A stretch of 64,000 bases of DNA from Rotaria sp. Silwood1. Taxonomy: Eukaryota > Rotifera > Eurotatoria > Philodinida > Philodinidae. The position numbers and the translations under genes are program-made. Location of the stretch: NCBI GenBank assembly GCA_905250075.1, contig CAJNOP010000120.1, positions 310,001 to 374,000 of the forward strand, in the 5' to 3' direction. Shown here piece after piece: positions 25,146 through 36,398 of this stretch. Each line of letters begins with the position of its first letter. Within the stretch, counting starts at the first letter, position 1. The notes under the pieces were generated by a model that did no database searches, was not told the origin of the DNA, and was given only the letters and a program-made list of their open reading frames with translations.

Positions 25146-28100
25146 GATGACAACAACATTTATTGATAATGAAAATGAAATATTAAAAACACAATATATG
25201 CATAATCAACAATGTTTTATTTATGCATTATTTGAATATGATAGTGAAGAACAATTCTTTTGGAAATTTTTTTCACAATATAGAAGTGAATTGCAAAAAT
25301 TAATCAAATCATTTATTGGTTTGTTCTTTACTGAAACTGTTGCAAGTAAGTTATATGAGTTAGACTAACGTAATCGACTATAAATAAGTTGCTATTCGTA
25401 CAGAATAATAGTGTTTTTTTAAGATCGTATCATTAGTATCTGAATATTGAATATTTGCATGAAGGATTTTAGACTTTCGATTTCATTTTCCTTTATTAAT
25501 CTCCATGAAAAAGTCCATATTTCTATAAATAGTCGGTACATTGCACAATGCTAAGCGTCCAACTATTCATAGAAATCTGGATTTTTTTTGAAGACTAACA
25601 CGACAAACTCGGACTCAAGTCAATAGTTCCTTAGGTTGAAATTCTGATCTGCTATATATAAGTAAAATTAAGAAATTTTATTTACCTTTCTAAATATCAC
25701 AATGATGAATCTCGAAAGTAGTTATATTTGAACAAGAACTCTTCTAATCTGTATTTATGTCATCGTCTGAGAAAACTAAAATTTCATAAATTCATAAATA
25801 TTATTCTCGTGCTTTCTCCAAAACCCACAATATCTTTATTAATCGGGTAATAAAGTATATTGATAAAGAATATGCTTGAAAATTAACTGTTAATAGAAAC
25901 TTTAATTTAAGAAAAATACAAAAATATTTTTCTCTGTATTTGATGTATCTATCAATCATTAGAAAATTTCATATGAAGAAATAATTCCATCATACATAGT
26001 TTTTTTGTGGTCTTTACTGAGATTCAATTTAGAATATTTCTATAGAGAGTTTCAAAAACGTTGAATATATATCATCAATATTTTATATTTCGAGTTTAAA
26101 TTTTGTTATTGATATAATTTATTATCAAATCAATAATTTCTTTTTCTTTTGATAATCGAATAGATATTGAAATGAATATGTCATGTTTAAAATCAATTCT
26201 TGAAAATCTTTTTATCTATCTTGAATCTCTTGTACAACGTACACCAAATCAAACTTGTAATACAATATCAACATCATTATCTTCAATATATTTAATCATT
26301 GAATGGGAAGCATTGTATTTATTACTTGATCATGTTTTATTTATTGTTCGTAAACAATTATTTTCTTCATCATCAACAACAATAAAATTTCAAGAAAAAT
26401 TTCACTCATTATTAATAACATCAACAATAAAAGAACAATTTTTACGTACATTAAAATTTTTATTACAATTTACACCTAATTTAAGTGAACATATTCATGG
26501 ACATGTTTTAAATTTACTTTCATGTATGTTTTTTATAACACAACATGATCAAACATTAGCTATACAAATAATTCAACGTCTTTTAACAACATTTCAATCA
26601 TATCAACAACAATCAATTGGTAAGAAAATATCTTGTTCATATTTTAATTCAGTAGAAATTGTGCTAATAGTTTTTATTTTTTTCTAACTAGTTGGAACTG
26701 ATAAAAATCAAAGTGAACTAATGCAAATTCAATCATCAAATGCATTTCTTTATTTATGTAAAAATTTTACTGAAAAAATAATTGATTATTATTCAGAATT
26801 ATATCCATTTCTTTGTCAATTATATAAAAATGAATTTCAATCAACAAAAACATTATTATCAATAACTATTGATGAATTATCAAATCCAGCATTAAAATTA
26901 ATTGATTCAATGCAAATATTATTTTTTTATAAATTAAATCATTTAACAACGTTAGATAATAATCAATTAGAAGATTTTTATGAATTAATTAAACCTATTT
27001 ATGAAATATTAAATATATCATTACAAGCTGATACATTAACAATATTTATTGAATATCTTGATTTATGTTCAAATAGACGTGAACCTATGAATATAATACG
27101 TTATCGACGAAGAGCTTTAATGCTTGCTTTACATTGTTTATGTTTATTATTACGTTGTACTAAACAACAACAATTAGATGCTAATATTCGTTCGAAAATT
27201 TCTATTTGTTTTCGTCCAATTTTATTTGATTATATATTAAAAGTAACACAATTTTGTAATCAATTATATGATCGACAAATAAATCCATTCTATGATATAT
27301 TAAAAATAAATTTAACATATAGTGATACAGAAAGACAATTGTATTTGGGTACATATGAAAGTAATAATGTAACAAAAGCAACAATTCCATCAACGTAAGA
27401 AAAAAGTTCATAAAATAATTTAAAATATTCTCAATTAGAATGTTGATAGTTTATGACAAAAACTATTTCATCACGAGATAGAAATAAGTGACTTATCTTA
27501 TCAATAATACACAATTGTTTAGATATTTCCTAATCAGTTGAAATCTTTTTTACCAAATTCTTTTTTCAGAATAATGTAGTGCTGCTGCTCCAAAAGTGCC
27601 ATCAAATGACTCATTTTTTCACAAATATGTTTTTTTTTGTATATTCCAATAAGCGATCTACTATCAAATTAATATGACGAAGAGAATAAATCTATTAGTT
27701 TTTGAAATCTAGATTTGGTAAGCCTGCATACATTTTTAAACAATACGATCAAGACTGACGAAAGGAGATCTCTGATTTTCTTTTTTGTTATACGGATGAT
27801 TGAGTGATAATGATAACAAGTACGATTCGAGACTACTTATCATCATATATTTAATGCACACTTATGGATATTAATATTGATGATTGATCTGATACCAGAG
27901 CTGTCGGCCTGCTAGGCGCCTGGCAGGCACCAGGCCAGGCCGGATTTTGAAATTTTGACCTGGCCTGCAGGCAGGCCAGGCTAGGCTAAACTTGGTTGCC
28001 TGGGTGATTTCATTTGTATTATTTTTCCTTATCAATTTTAGCAAGACAAATACATTCAATTCCAGCAACTAGTGCTGGTATAGAACGGCAGTGTAATATT

Positions 28101-31100
28101 GGCAATCTTACATTAACTGATCGAAGGTCTTGTTTGTATCCACAACAACTGCACAATATCCTATGTATTCAGGCTATGTCGAAATTAGATTGTAAAACTG
28201 GAGGAGACCCTTCAAAAAATCTATTTTTTCCGAGACGATTCGAGGTTGGAGTTTTATCATAGGAAGATGCACCGAATTCTCCCCTTTCAGAATATTTATG
28301 CTTTATCGAAAAATGAATTGATTCTGATGAACTTATCGTCTAAAACCTGGCTCATACTATCATATTTTTCGAGAAATTTTCACTTTTTTTTTCAAGCTTT
28401 TTCTACTTTTAAGGCTGCTTTCTCTTTCCATCAGTATGTCGGAAAGTTCTTTTTTTAAACTACTAATCACTAAGAGACTATGAACACTTAATATTAAGAT
28501 CATAAATTTATAGCTTGTCTTGAACATTGATATACATATCAGACGATTTTCGGAAAAATCGATTTTTAATACTTATTTTCCGTTTTTCTTAAAATCAGCT
28601 TTTTCCGAGCATGAAGTTTACGCGGGCAGGTTTTTCTCCATAATGACTCGACATAGAAATGATAAGTTTTTTTATTACATAGAAGGCAGCTAGGGCTAGA
28701 TGCTCACAGAGCCAGATTTTCGAATTTCTCTATTGGTGAAATAAAAAGCTCAAATGTCTCAATTATATCAGCGTTTTTTTTTGTCATGAATTCGAGAAAT
28801 TTTCGGAGAAGAGTTTTTATAAAACAAACAAAGAGAATTTCGAAAATCGAGGTCTATGAGAATCTAGCGCCAAGGGTACTCTACAACGTAAAAACAGCCG
28901 CGCTATGTGAGCGCATGTCCTGATTGTAAAAACCTTGCCAACGTTCAGGGTACTTTTGATCAATAAATAGTATGAAATTTTTGTTGAACTACAGCGAAAA
29001 ATAAAAAGTTCGTTTCTGAGGAGAGGCTTTAAAAATATTACGTTTTTGTGATTCGTCTCATGTCTGATTTGCTAAATTAATTTTCATAAAGTGTATGTAT
29101 ATTCTATTGTATATTGCTTTTTTTGCTATTATGTATATTTTTGTTGTGTAGATAAAACAGTATAAACTTTATCGTTATATTTTCTAAATTCTAGCATTTA
29201 TTGTTCGAATAAAACTAATAAAAATGAGTTGATTTTCATTATGCGCTTTTGTTTTGTAAAGATATGCAATCATATTATTTTCAGAATAAAGGATAAAATA
29301 CGTAACGGAAACTGATGTCTTAAATTATTGCTAAAGTATCAATTTACTAGTCTGAAAAATCAAAAACACTATTTGGCCTGGTTCAGCCTGCAGGCAGGCC
29401 AGGCCAGGCTGCAGGCTGACTTTTGAATTTTGGCCTGGTCTGCTTAGCAGGTCAGGCAGGCCAGGCCAGACCAGGCTGGAAAAAGTGGCCTGTTGACAGC
29501 TCTGTCTGATACGCATCATGAATGGTGACAAATAAGGTTTTTTTTAAATATTTGACAGATTAAAATAACATTGTTCTCTCGTCAAAATTACCTGATCATT
29601 GCTGTATTGGTTTTTCTAATGAGGAGGAAATCACTGAAAGTGATTGGTTACTTTTAAGCTTATATTTTATTATAGGAAACTAGTTTAATTTATACAATTC
29701 AAAATTTATAATTTAAATATTTAGTGTTACACCTTCAAGTCCTCCAGTAAGTTATGTACGATTGAATTCAACATCGAATATTCTTATTGATGATGAACGT
29801 CTTCGTGATTATCTTCATCGTTTATTCGATATATGTTATCAAATAAATGGAATGTATTTTGCTCATGATACTGATTTATATTATTTAAAATTAAATGATA
29901 ATAATTATTTATTAACAACATATTTACAAAAAATTCTTTTTGAAAATTTTAATACTCTTCCATCATTTCGTCTTCGTATTGTTTTACGACATTTTTGTCG
30001 TTTATTTGTTGAAAATTATTCATCATCAATAAATACTGATAAAGAAATAATTGATGAATTATTTCTTAAATTTCTTAACGCTTTTTTACCTTATATTCAA
30101 CAACGTTTAACAACAATGTGGAATAATTTATTAACAACAACAATGAATTATCAACAAGGTCAATGTTCGGATGAAGTTATTGAAGAATGTGTTTGTGTAT
30201 TAATAACACGAGATTTTATTGATATAATAAGATATTTTATATTTAAAACAATATCAGGACAAACAAATTCTTCTTCAATAAATATGAATAAAAAAAAGAA
30301 TAAAATAAATCTTGCACGTAATAATAGTGAAAGTATGTGTGAAGAAACAAATGGTGATTTAGATCAAATTGATGAATGGGATGAACAAACTACCAATAAT
30401 AATATTAGTAATAAATTATTAAATAATTCACATGAAAAACTTGATTATAGTGATCTTTTTATGTATATGATGAAAATGGCTCGACAAAGTAAGTTAGTTC
30501 ATTAAGAAAAGAGTGTGGGTATGGGTGTTGTCTTAGTAAGAACTAACACCCACACCCTGTCAAATGTTAAGCAGAAATATTAGATAAATAGTATTGCGAG
30601 GCTCTAAAACGTTCAATGTTCACTTTTTTCCTAACATTAGCTATAAAATATATTATTTAGATTCTTCATTGGCTCTGCATCTATTTAGCAATATAATTCG
30701 AATTTTATTTGAATGTTTAACTTTTCCTGATGCATATTGTATTAATCGTTTCTTACCTATCATTCTTCCAATAACAAAATTTTATACAGATGTTATTGAT
30801 AAACAAGTGAATATATCTTCATTAATTGATATCAAATTTTTATTTCAATGTTTACTTAAATCACTTGATACACATAATGAAAATGAAAGTGTTAATACAA
30901 ATCTCATATCATTAATTGGTCATATATATGAATTATGGCATAATCAATATGGTCAACAACTTGACAGTGTTTTACATGAAACAATTCCACAAATAAATGT
31001 TGAATTATTAAATACATATAAAGCACGTTTATTAACAAATAACGATATGAATAATAATAATAATAATACTAAAAAAACACCACAACAACCAATAACTGAA

Positions 31101-31205
31101 CGTGAACGACGTGATACATTTAAAAATTTATTAAATCCAATATTATTATCACCGATGTCAAGTAGAACAAGAGCATTAAATTCAACTAATCCATTTAATA
31201 TATAA
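21481..31205 (+). CDS. XPO5: Exportin-5 (karyopherin for pre-miRNA/dsRNA-binding cargo)
   Basis: Seven exons: 21481-21934, 23012-23547, 24763-25345, 26164-26619, 26692-27394, 29725-30488, 30661-31205; 1346 aa with a continuous frame (human about 1200). The N-terminus has the importin-beta/exportin HEAT layout: LCEKVISAVLCSF, NALKFLDDLKENQP, HHFSLNLLESIIKHKWN. Exportin-5-specific matches follow: QAQRRRQILNQIQKRLNDIL, VGTDKN after the fourth intron, and near the C-terminus LNTYKARLL with ERRDTFKNLLNPIL. The whole chain is helical and rich in Leu, Gln, Asn and Phe. Poly-Ser (from a TCA repeat, about 25110-25145), poly-Gln and poly-Asn runs explain part of the extra length. The protein exports pre-miRNA hairpins from the nucleus with Ran-GTP. 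The start is ATG 21481. Four introns exceed 800 bp, while the others are 72 and 172 bp; two of the large ones carry transposon remnants. AATAAA at 31332-31337 is the likely polyadenylation signal. Confidence 0.9.
21935..23011 (+). other. XPO5 intron 1 (1.1 kb)
   Basis: The donor is GTTTGT and the acceptor ATTATAG. It contains only AT-rich sequence with a short open frame on the other strand (22078-22272) that I do not support. No element ends are recognised. Confidence 0.6.
23725..24340. mobile_element. Foldback (long inverted-repeat) element inside XPO5 intron 2
   Basis: Two arms of about 280 bp (23725-24006 and 24058-24340) are nearly perfect inverted copies around a spacer of about 50 bp. 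The outer ends both carry GTCCCCAACTGACGGA or its complement. Inner landmarks also pair: CATGGGCACGAATCCTTTTA with its complement, and CTCGAGATATT with AATATCTCGAG. There is no coding capacity. The design is that of a foldback MITE or hairpin non-autonomous DNA transposon. I could not find a clear target-site duplication, so the superfamily is open. It is intronic (23548-24762), and the transcript would form a long RNA hairpin until spliced. Confidence 0.85.
25346..26163 (+). other. XPO5 intron 3 (0.8 kb)
   Basis: Donor GTAAGT, acceptor GAATAG. It contains a short imperfect inverted repeat at about 25510-25584 (TTTCTATAAATAGTCGG facing CAACTATTCATAGAAAT). No gene is present. Confidence 0.5.
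27888..29512 (+). mobile_element. hAT-superfamily DNA transposon remnant in XPO5 intron 5
   Basis: The element spans 27896-29504 (1609 bp). It has 10-bp perfect terminal inverted repeats (CAGAGCTGTC / GACAGCTCTG) and is flanked by an 8-bp direct target duplication TCTGATAC (27888-27895 and 29505-29512). Eight-base duplications and CAG-type ends are hAT hallmarks. Both ends carry dense GGCCTG/CAGGCC subterminal motifs, GC-rich against the AT-rich host. Part of a transposase C-terminus survives inside (28038-28180). The rest of the transposase is absent, so it cannot be autonomous. The preserved duplication suggests a fairly recent insertion. Confidence 0.92.
28014..28262 (+). pseudogene. hAT transposase C-terminal dimerisation domain fragment
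   Basis: The plus-strand frame includes ARQIHSIPATSAGIERQCN followed by LTLTDRRSCLYPQQLHNILC. This matches the hAT C-terminal dimerisation motif (SIPATSAxxER ... LTxxRxxLxPxxxxxLL). The usual Phe-Ser after Glu-Arg is replaced by Gln-Cys. No N-terminal BED finger or RNase-H-like catalytic core is found nearby, so it is a broken fragment within the element. The frame runs on to 28262 with no recognisable homology. Confidence 0.85.
30513..30557. repeat. Short GTGGG/CCCAC hairpin in XPO5 intron 6
   Basis: GTGTGGGTATGGGTGTTG is followed about 15 bases later by AACACCCACACCC, its imperfect inverted complement. It lies in the 172-bp intron before the last XPO5 exon. It could be a transposon scar or an intronic structure. 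Confidence 0.6.
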
Positions 31206-31331
31206 TAGTTTATTTTTACGTGAATTTTTGCTAGTCGAATAGGACAACAGTAGTTATGTATGCATGTATATTATATTTCATAAATTTCATAGTTTCTTTT
31301 TTCTTGTTCATGTGATATTTTATATATACTC

Positions 31332-31337
31332 AATAAA
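31332..31337 (+). promoter_or_regulatory. Probable XPO5 polyadenylation signal
   Basis: AATAAA lies 127 bp after the XPO5 stop codon and 108 bp before the CDC23 start, the only canonical hexamer I see in this spacer. Confidence 0.55.
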
Positions 31338-31444
31338 ACTTTTATGAAAAGATCATTTATTATTATTTCATAGTCTATTTTTTATTCAAGTAAAAACGAA
31401 AAGATATTTTGTTTTTGGAGATAAAAAAAAAAGAATATTTAATA

Positions 31445-34296
31445 ATGAATCCATTATCAATGTCATTTGATGAACAACGCGATGTTAATTATCTTCAATT
31501 TGATCCAAAAACAGTAGTAACTGATTTACAAAAAGCAATACCTGAATTGGATCTTGTTGGACTTGTACATAGTAGAAAATGGTAAATTTAACAAGGAACT
31601 TGTTCTTGAATTAGTTTTCATGGATATTTTTTTCTTTTATTGTTTTCATTAGGTGTTGTGAAATGCTTCAATGTATTACTGTGGGATCAACATCGACTGA
31701 AAGTACTAATGATGAACTTGATGAGGGAATTAATTTGAATATAACAGCACGAGTAAGTTAGATTTATAACAATATAATTTTAATATTTCGTCTTTTCTTG
31801 ACATATATATATGTTGATATATCTTAGGCTAGTTCTTCTCTTGAAAAAATAGAATAATCTGGATATTTTGTTTTTTTTAGGAATTAGGTACATCATCAAG
31901 TTTATATTTAATGGCAAAAAGTTATTTTGATCTTCGTGAATACACTCGATGTGCACATCATTTAAGAAATTGTACAAGTGGATATGGTTTTTTTCTGAGA
32001 CTTTATGCATTATATCTAGTGCGTAAAAATGATTATTTTTATTAAATGACTTTTCTTTTTTCGTTTTTTGTTTCTTAGGATGGTCTTAAACATCGTTGTG
32101 ATGATTTTGTTGATGTATTTCGTAAGTTTATTTAACTTTCTATTCAATTGATAATAAGTTTTTCATTTTATTTCTAGCTGATACAGCTAGTAATCAACGA
32201 CAAGCAACAAGTAAATATCTTTTTTCGAATTAATTGATGCAATTATGTTTATATTTTTTTGCTTTTTTGGATAGCCAAAGCATCACTTGACAATACATGG
32301 CTTATCCGTCTTCGTACAGAATTGACAACAAGTGAAAAAAACCAACCATTAAATGGTTATAGTTGTTATGTGTAAGTTTGTGATAGGATTATTTTTTTAA
32401 AGTTATTGTTTTTGTTTAGTTATGCTCTTGTACTCAAGAGATTAGGTTTACTTAATGAAGCATTACCTTATTTTGTTCGTACAGTTAAAGCAGTACCTCA
32501 TCTTTGGTCAGCATGGGAAGATCTTGTCATGCTTATTGATAGTGAACAAAAGGTTTATTTAAAAAAACAAAATGCAGGTTTTTTTTTTTTCTTATTCTCA
32601 TATTTTAGCTTCATAGTCTTGATTTACCTAAACATTGGATACGCAATGTATTTTATGCTCGATGTTATGTTGAATTACATAAACCTGAATTATGTGTATA
32701 TATTTGTAAAGAATTAACACAAATTGGTTTTCAAAATTCAACATATATTCTTTTATTACAAGCTAAAGCTTATGAAACAGGAGCTGGTTAGTTAATTAAG
32801 ATTGAATTTTTGTGAATACAATTCTTTTTTTGTTGTTTAGAATTACAATTAGCACGAACATGTTGTGAAGATGCACGAACTATTGATCCATATAATCTTG
32901 ATTCAATGGATATATTTTCAAATATTCTTTTTGTTCTTGTAAGTTAAATCAATATTAATATCTATTCTAATTAATAAAATTATTTCAAGGAAGATTATCA
33001 TGCATTAGCGGGATTAGCACAAAAATGTATTGAAATTGAAAAATATCGTTTTGAAACATGTATTGTTGTTGGTAAGATTATTTTTATTATTTATTCTATT
33101 ATTTGTATTTTTTTTTCTTTATGATTGATGTTCATAGGTAATTTTTATAGTATACGCAATGATCATGCTCGTGCTATTCAATATTTTACTCGTGCATTAC
33201 GTATGAATCCTGATTATCCAGCTGCATGGATATTATTAGGTCATGAATTTGTCGAAGGAAAAAATCATGCAGCAGCTATAAATGCTTATCGAGAAGCGTT
33301 AGGTAAGTTGAATAATCAAGAGACAAAAGTATATATGAGAAATGTGTTGACAATGAAATGAACTAACAAGTGCTATCTTTCTAAAACATTTTAACTCAAA
33401 AATATATGTGCAATACAATTCTGATTAAAGAATAAAATGTTTACATTCATCCATAAAGCTAAACAAAAAAAGTCATTCTTTTTTTTTCTATTTAGATCTT
33501 AATCGTAGAGATCATCGTGCTTGGTATGGTCTTGGTGAAACATACGAAATAATAAAAATGTACAATTATGCTTTGTATTATTTTAAAGAAGCTTTTGCTC
33601 TTAAGTAAATTGAAATCTACTAATTTATTTTATATCTGTTTAATTTATTTCCCTCTCTCTCTCTATATATATATATATATAGACCAAATGATTCACGTTA
33701 TTCAAATGCACTTGGTGAAGTCTATGAACGAACACAAAAATTTCATGAAGCAAAAAAATGTTATTGGCGTTCATATTGTGTTGGTGATATTGAAGGAAAT
33801 GCACTTGCAAAATATGCACAGTATATGTTTTTATTTTGCTTTTTTTCTTTTTACTTACTTATAACTATCTTTTAGTGTCTGTGATCATTTAAAAGATGAA
33901 GAAACAGCAGCTCGTGCTTATATGGAATTTATTCGTACACAAGAATTACGACAAGTATTTATGAAGAAAACAAAAATTGTTTAATTAAAAATTTATTTTT
34001 ATTTTAAGGTAAAAAATTTTACAGAATTTTCTCATGCCGCTGAATTTTTGGCTAATTATCATGTAAAAAAACGTCAATATGATCAAGCATGTTCATATGC
34101 TAGAAAATGTCTTGAATTTCCGGAAGTAAAAAATGCAGCGAAAGATATTTTAAATAAAATAACTGGCTTACGTGAAGGTCAACAACAACTTAAAGATAAA
34201 GAATTTTCCCAACAACAAACATCAGCACCAGCTCCAACAGCTCAATCAACAATACATGAATTCGATTCATCGTCAACAACAACAACAATTGATTAA
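31445..34296 (+). CDS. CDC23: CDC23/APC8, TPR subunit of the anaphase-promoting complex
   Basis: Fifteen exons: 31445-31581, 31653-31752, 31881-32018, 32079-32121, 32178-32210, 32275-32371, 32420-32552, 32609-32786, 32841-32938, 32990-33071, 33138-33302, 33496-33604, 33683-33820, 33876-33954, 34009-34296. The sum is 605 aa with frame kept (human CDC23 is about 597). The N-terminal APC8 region is recognisable (AIPELDLVGLVHSRKW, TSSSLYLMAKSYFDLREY, YALYLDG). The TPR array follows: YALVLKRLGLLNEAL, VVGNFYSIRNDHARAIQYF, DYPAAWILLGHEFVEGKNHA, HRAWYGLGETYEI and RYSNALGEVYERTQKFHEA. APC8 helps build the TPR scaffold of the cyclosome ubiquitin ligase and binds activator Ile-Arg tails. The tail is Gln/Ser/Thr-rich. 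Exons 4 and 5 are 43 and 33 nt. The gene starts 240 bp after the XPO5 stop on the same strand. Confidence 0.93.
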
Positions 34297-35247
34297 TGAG
34301 ATAATGAATAACCAAATATAAAACAATTATTATGTTTTTTCAATTTGTATTATTTTTTCTTTCTACGGCTCAATATATTTTGTCAGATATCTCAGTTAAA
34401 AATGACTCGAGTTCCATAGAAAATTTAATTTATATTTAGGTTATTGAGTTAACAGTAAAAGTATAAAATATTTAAAATAGACATTTTATGACATTATACA
34501 TTTGTTCGATTGATCTATTGTGAAGGTTTTTTTTTTAAATTTCTTCAAATGAGTTTATTTTTACCTTGAATGAAGTAACAACAGAAGGCGATAGACCAAT
34601 GTGTACTTCATACCCATGTCTTATATTTCTCGAAGAATTCGAAAGAAACTATTAAAAAAAAACTTCGGGTAAAAGAGTTTATTTTGTATTTCTGCATTCT
34701 ATGAGCAAACACAGAACAATCATCACGTGTACACGAGCAGCGTACAAAAAAAAAGTGCCTATATAAATCAAAGAAAAAGTATTGTTTCATTACATTTAAT
34801 ACTTCTCTTTCTTTTATTTTACACAATTTTATACGTACCTATACATTGTAAGTACATATATATACATAATGAATGGTGTAAAAGTTCTGCGTTAATTTCT
34901 TTGTTTCAAGTCTTGTACTGGGCTTTCGAAACTTCTAGGCACGTTGTGTGTCAGTATAACAAACACGATCTAAACTTTCTAGTCGTTTTAAAATATTCGA
35001 GTCACAAAATCATATGTTCGTTAGGAAACAATTTTGTTTACAACTTGATTTTCCCTCTACAACGTTTAATGAAGGTGATGAACATTTTTTTGTTAGCAAA
35101 GTTCGTTAAAAAATATATCAGTTTTTACAGAAAGTCAGATCAACATATTGTTACGCTATACTGAACACAATATCAATGCGAACTTTTGCACTATATGATA
35201 TACATATATATTTAGATTTGTAAAAGTATACAGTTAATTTTAGAAAG
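34297..35247. other. Intergenic between CDC23 and the 71-aa gene
   Basis: AT-rich, slightly higher GC around 34,700-34,760. Open frames near 34608-35164 have no recognisable homology, splice logic or composition like the neighbours. A TTTTAG just before the next start (35237-35242) could be a cis or trans splice acceptor. Confidence 0.45.
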
Positions 35248-35463
35248 ATGGATGCCGCTGTTAATCAACATTATAAAGAAGCAACAAACAATAGATTGAC
35301 AAGCAAAGATAAACAATTGCTTAATGAAACAAATTCACCTTCGAAAGACTCTGATTTACAAGCAGAGAAATTTGGCGGAGATACACCGAGTCAACAAGGT
35401 AGTGGAACATCAACTGTTCTTGATAATGCTAGTGGACAAACAAATCCAAATATTATCTATTAA
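35248..35463 (+). CDS. Small polar protein of 71 aa, unknown
   Basis: Single-exon frame from ATG 35248 to TAA 35461-35463. The product is very hydrophilic, rich in Ser, Thr, Asn, Gln, Asp and Lys, with almost no aliphatic residues, no Cys and no Trp (MDAAVNQHYKEATNN ... SKDKQLLNETNSPSKDSD ... GGDTPSQQGSGTS). It is predicted to be disordered. I do not recognise the family; the composition recalls hydrophilins, but no repeat typical of LEA proteins is visible. An acceptor-like TTTTAG precedes the ATG by 5 bases. AATAAA overlaps the stop (35463) and recurs at 35514. It converges on the first LC8-like gene with only 67 bp between stops. Confidence 0.55.
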   Translation: MDAAVNQHYKEATNNRLTSKDKQLLNETNSPSKDSDLQAEKFGGDTPSQQGSGTSTVLDNASGQTNPNIIY

Positions 35464-35513
35464 ATAAACTTTGTTATGTACAGTTCTGTTTTATTATTTT
35501 TTCTTTTTTTGTA

Positions 35514-35519
35514 AATAAA
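35514..35519 (+). promoter_or_regulatory. Probable polyadenylation signal of the 71-aa gene
   Basis: AATAAA 50 bases after the stop codon, inside the 67-bp spacer before the converging LC8-like gene. Confidence 0.45.
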
Positions 35520-35530
35520 CAAGAAAAATT

Positions 35531-36088
35531 TCAATTCCATACAAATAAAATTTGACTATTAGCATCATGAGTGTCCGATTTTGTATGAGGATTTTGTTTT
35601 GTTGAAAAAATTAACACACGATATCGATCTTGTTCGATTTCAGCAAAATATTGATCTTCATTAATAGAAAAACCAAATTTTTGATTTTTACCAATAATTA
35701 TATGAAAATATTCATTAGGATACTGTTTAGCAAGTTCTTTGCGTAAATATTGAATAACATCAGCATATGTAGCCATCATTGTAGGAAAAGTTTGACTTGT
35801 TTGAAAAGCTATATTAACAAGACGTTCACAATCATTACCAAAAGTAATACTACTTGATGCAATCAGTACCGCACGGTTATGATGAGCAGATGATGTCGAC
35901 ACTAAATCTAATGATCGATTGTTTTTTTCAGAGGATGACTTTGTTTTATTCAAACTGTGTTGTGATGTCTTTGGTTGTGATGCTGCTCCTACAATTACAG
36001 CACCAACTAATTCAATTAAGACTCGACCAACAATTTCAACAACAATTTCAGCCATGTTATATATATATATTGAATAAAAAGATTGCAA
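35531..36088 (-). CDS. LC8-like (dynein light chain type 1 fold) protein, array copy 1
   Basis: Intronless frame of 185 aa from ATG 36088, or 174 aa if the second Met (36055, followed by AEIVVEIVGRV) is the start; the second has no competing upstream signal and looks equally good. The N-terminal half is variable, with a hydrophobic beginning and a Ser/Lys-rich linker. The C-terminal half has the LC8 pattern: helix CERLVNIAFQTSQTFPTMM, helix DVIQYLRKELAKQYP, then strand FHIIIGKN, FGFSI and EQDRYRVLIFSTK. LC8 has the equivalent CIVGRNFGSYVTHE and VAILLFKSG. A tail HDANSQILFVW is shared with copies 2 and 3 and is absent from LC8. LC8 proteins are dimeric hubs that bind short linear motifs; whether these copies bind dynein is unknown. 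Confidence 0.7.
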   Translation of the reverse strand: MQSFYSIYIYNMAEIVVEIVGRVLIELVGAVIVGAASQPKTSQHSLNKTKSSSEKNNRSLDLVSTSSAHHNRAVLIASSSITFGNDCERLVNIAFQTSQTFPTMMATYADVIQYLRKELAKQYPNEYFHIIIGKNQKFGFSINEDQYFAEIEQDRYRVLIFSTKQNPHTKSDTHDANSQILFVWN

Positions 36089-36298
36089 AAAGAATGTTTA
36101 ATAATTGCTATATTGACTACTACATAGTTATATATATATATGGTTTGGTTGTTTGTTATCAATTTTTGTTGTGTGAATGACACATATCAAAATACCGTCA
36201 TTATCTCATATTTGTCAAGTCAGGATCGTAAGGTGGTTGATGAATCATGCAAAATATGAAGCCATATAACAAACAATGTGCGGGTGTGGGTGTGTGTG

Positions 36299-36398
36299 NN
36301 NNNNNNNNNNNNNNNNNNNNNNNNNNNNNNNNNNNNNNNNNNNNNNNNNNNNNNNNNNNNNNNNNNNNNNNNNNNNNNNNNNNNNNNNNNNNNNNNNN
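36299..36398. other. Assembly gap (100 N)
   Basis: Exactly 100 N, the usual placeholder for a gap of unknown size. It follows a GT/TG-rich stretch (36279-36298), so a microsatellite probably stopped the assembly. Sequence just right of the gap (36399-36860) includes a coding-like phrase YIDEYALFIPPPISSLI (36657-36709) that may be the end of a gene lost in the gap. Confidence 0.95.

Noticed and set aside
34727..35164. 145-codon plus-strand frame between CDC23 and the 71-aa gene
   Set aside because: Hydrophobic, Cys-scattered product without motif or orthologue-like features; composition resembles random AT-rich translation.
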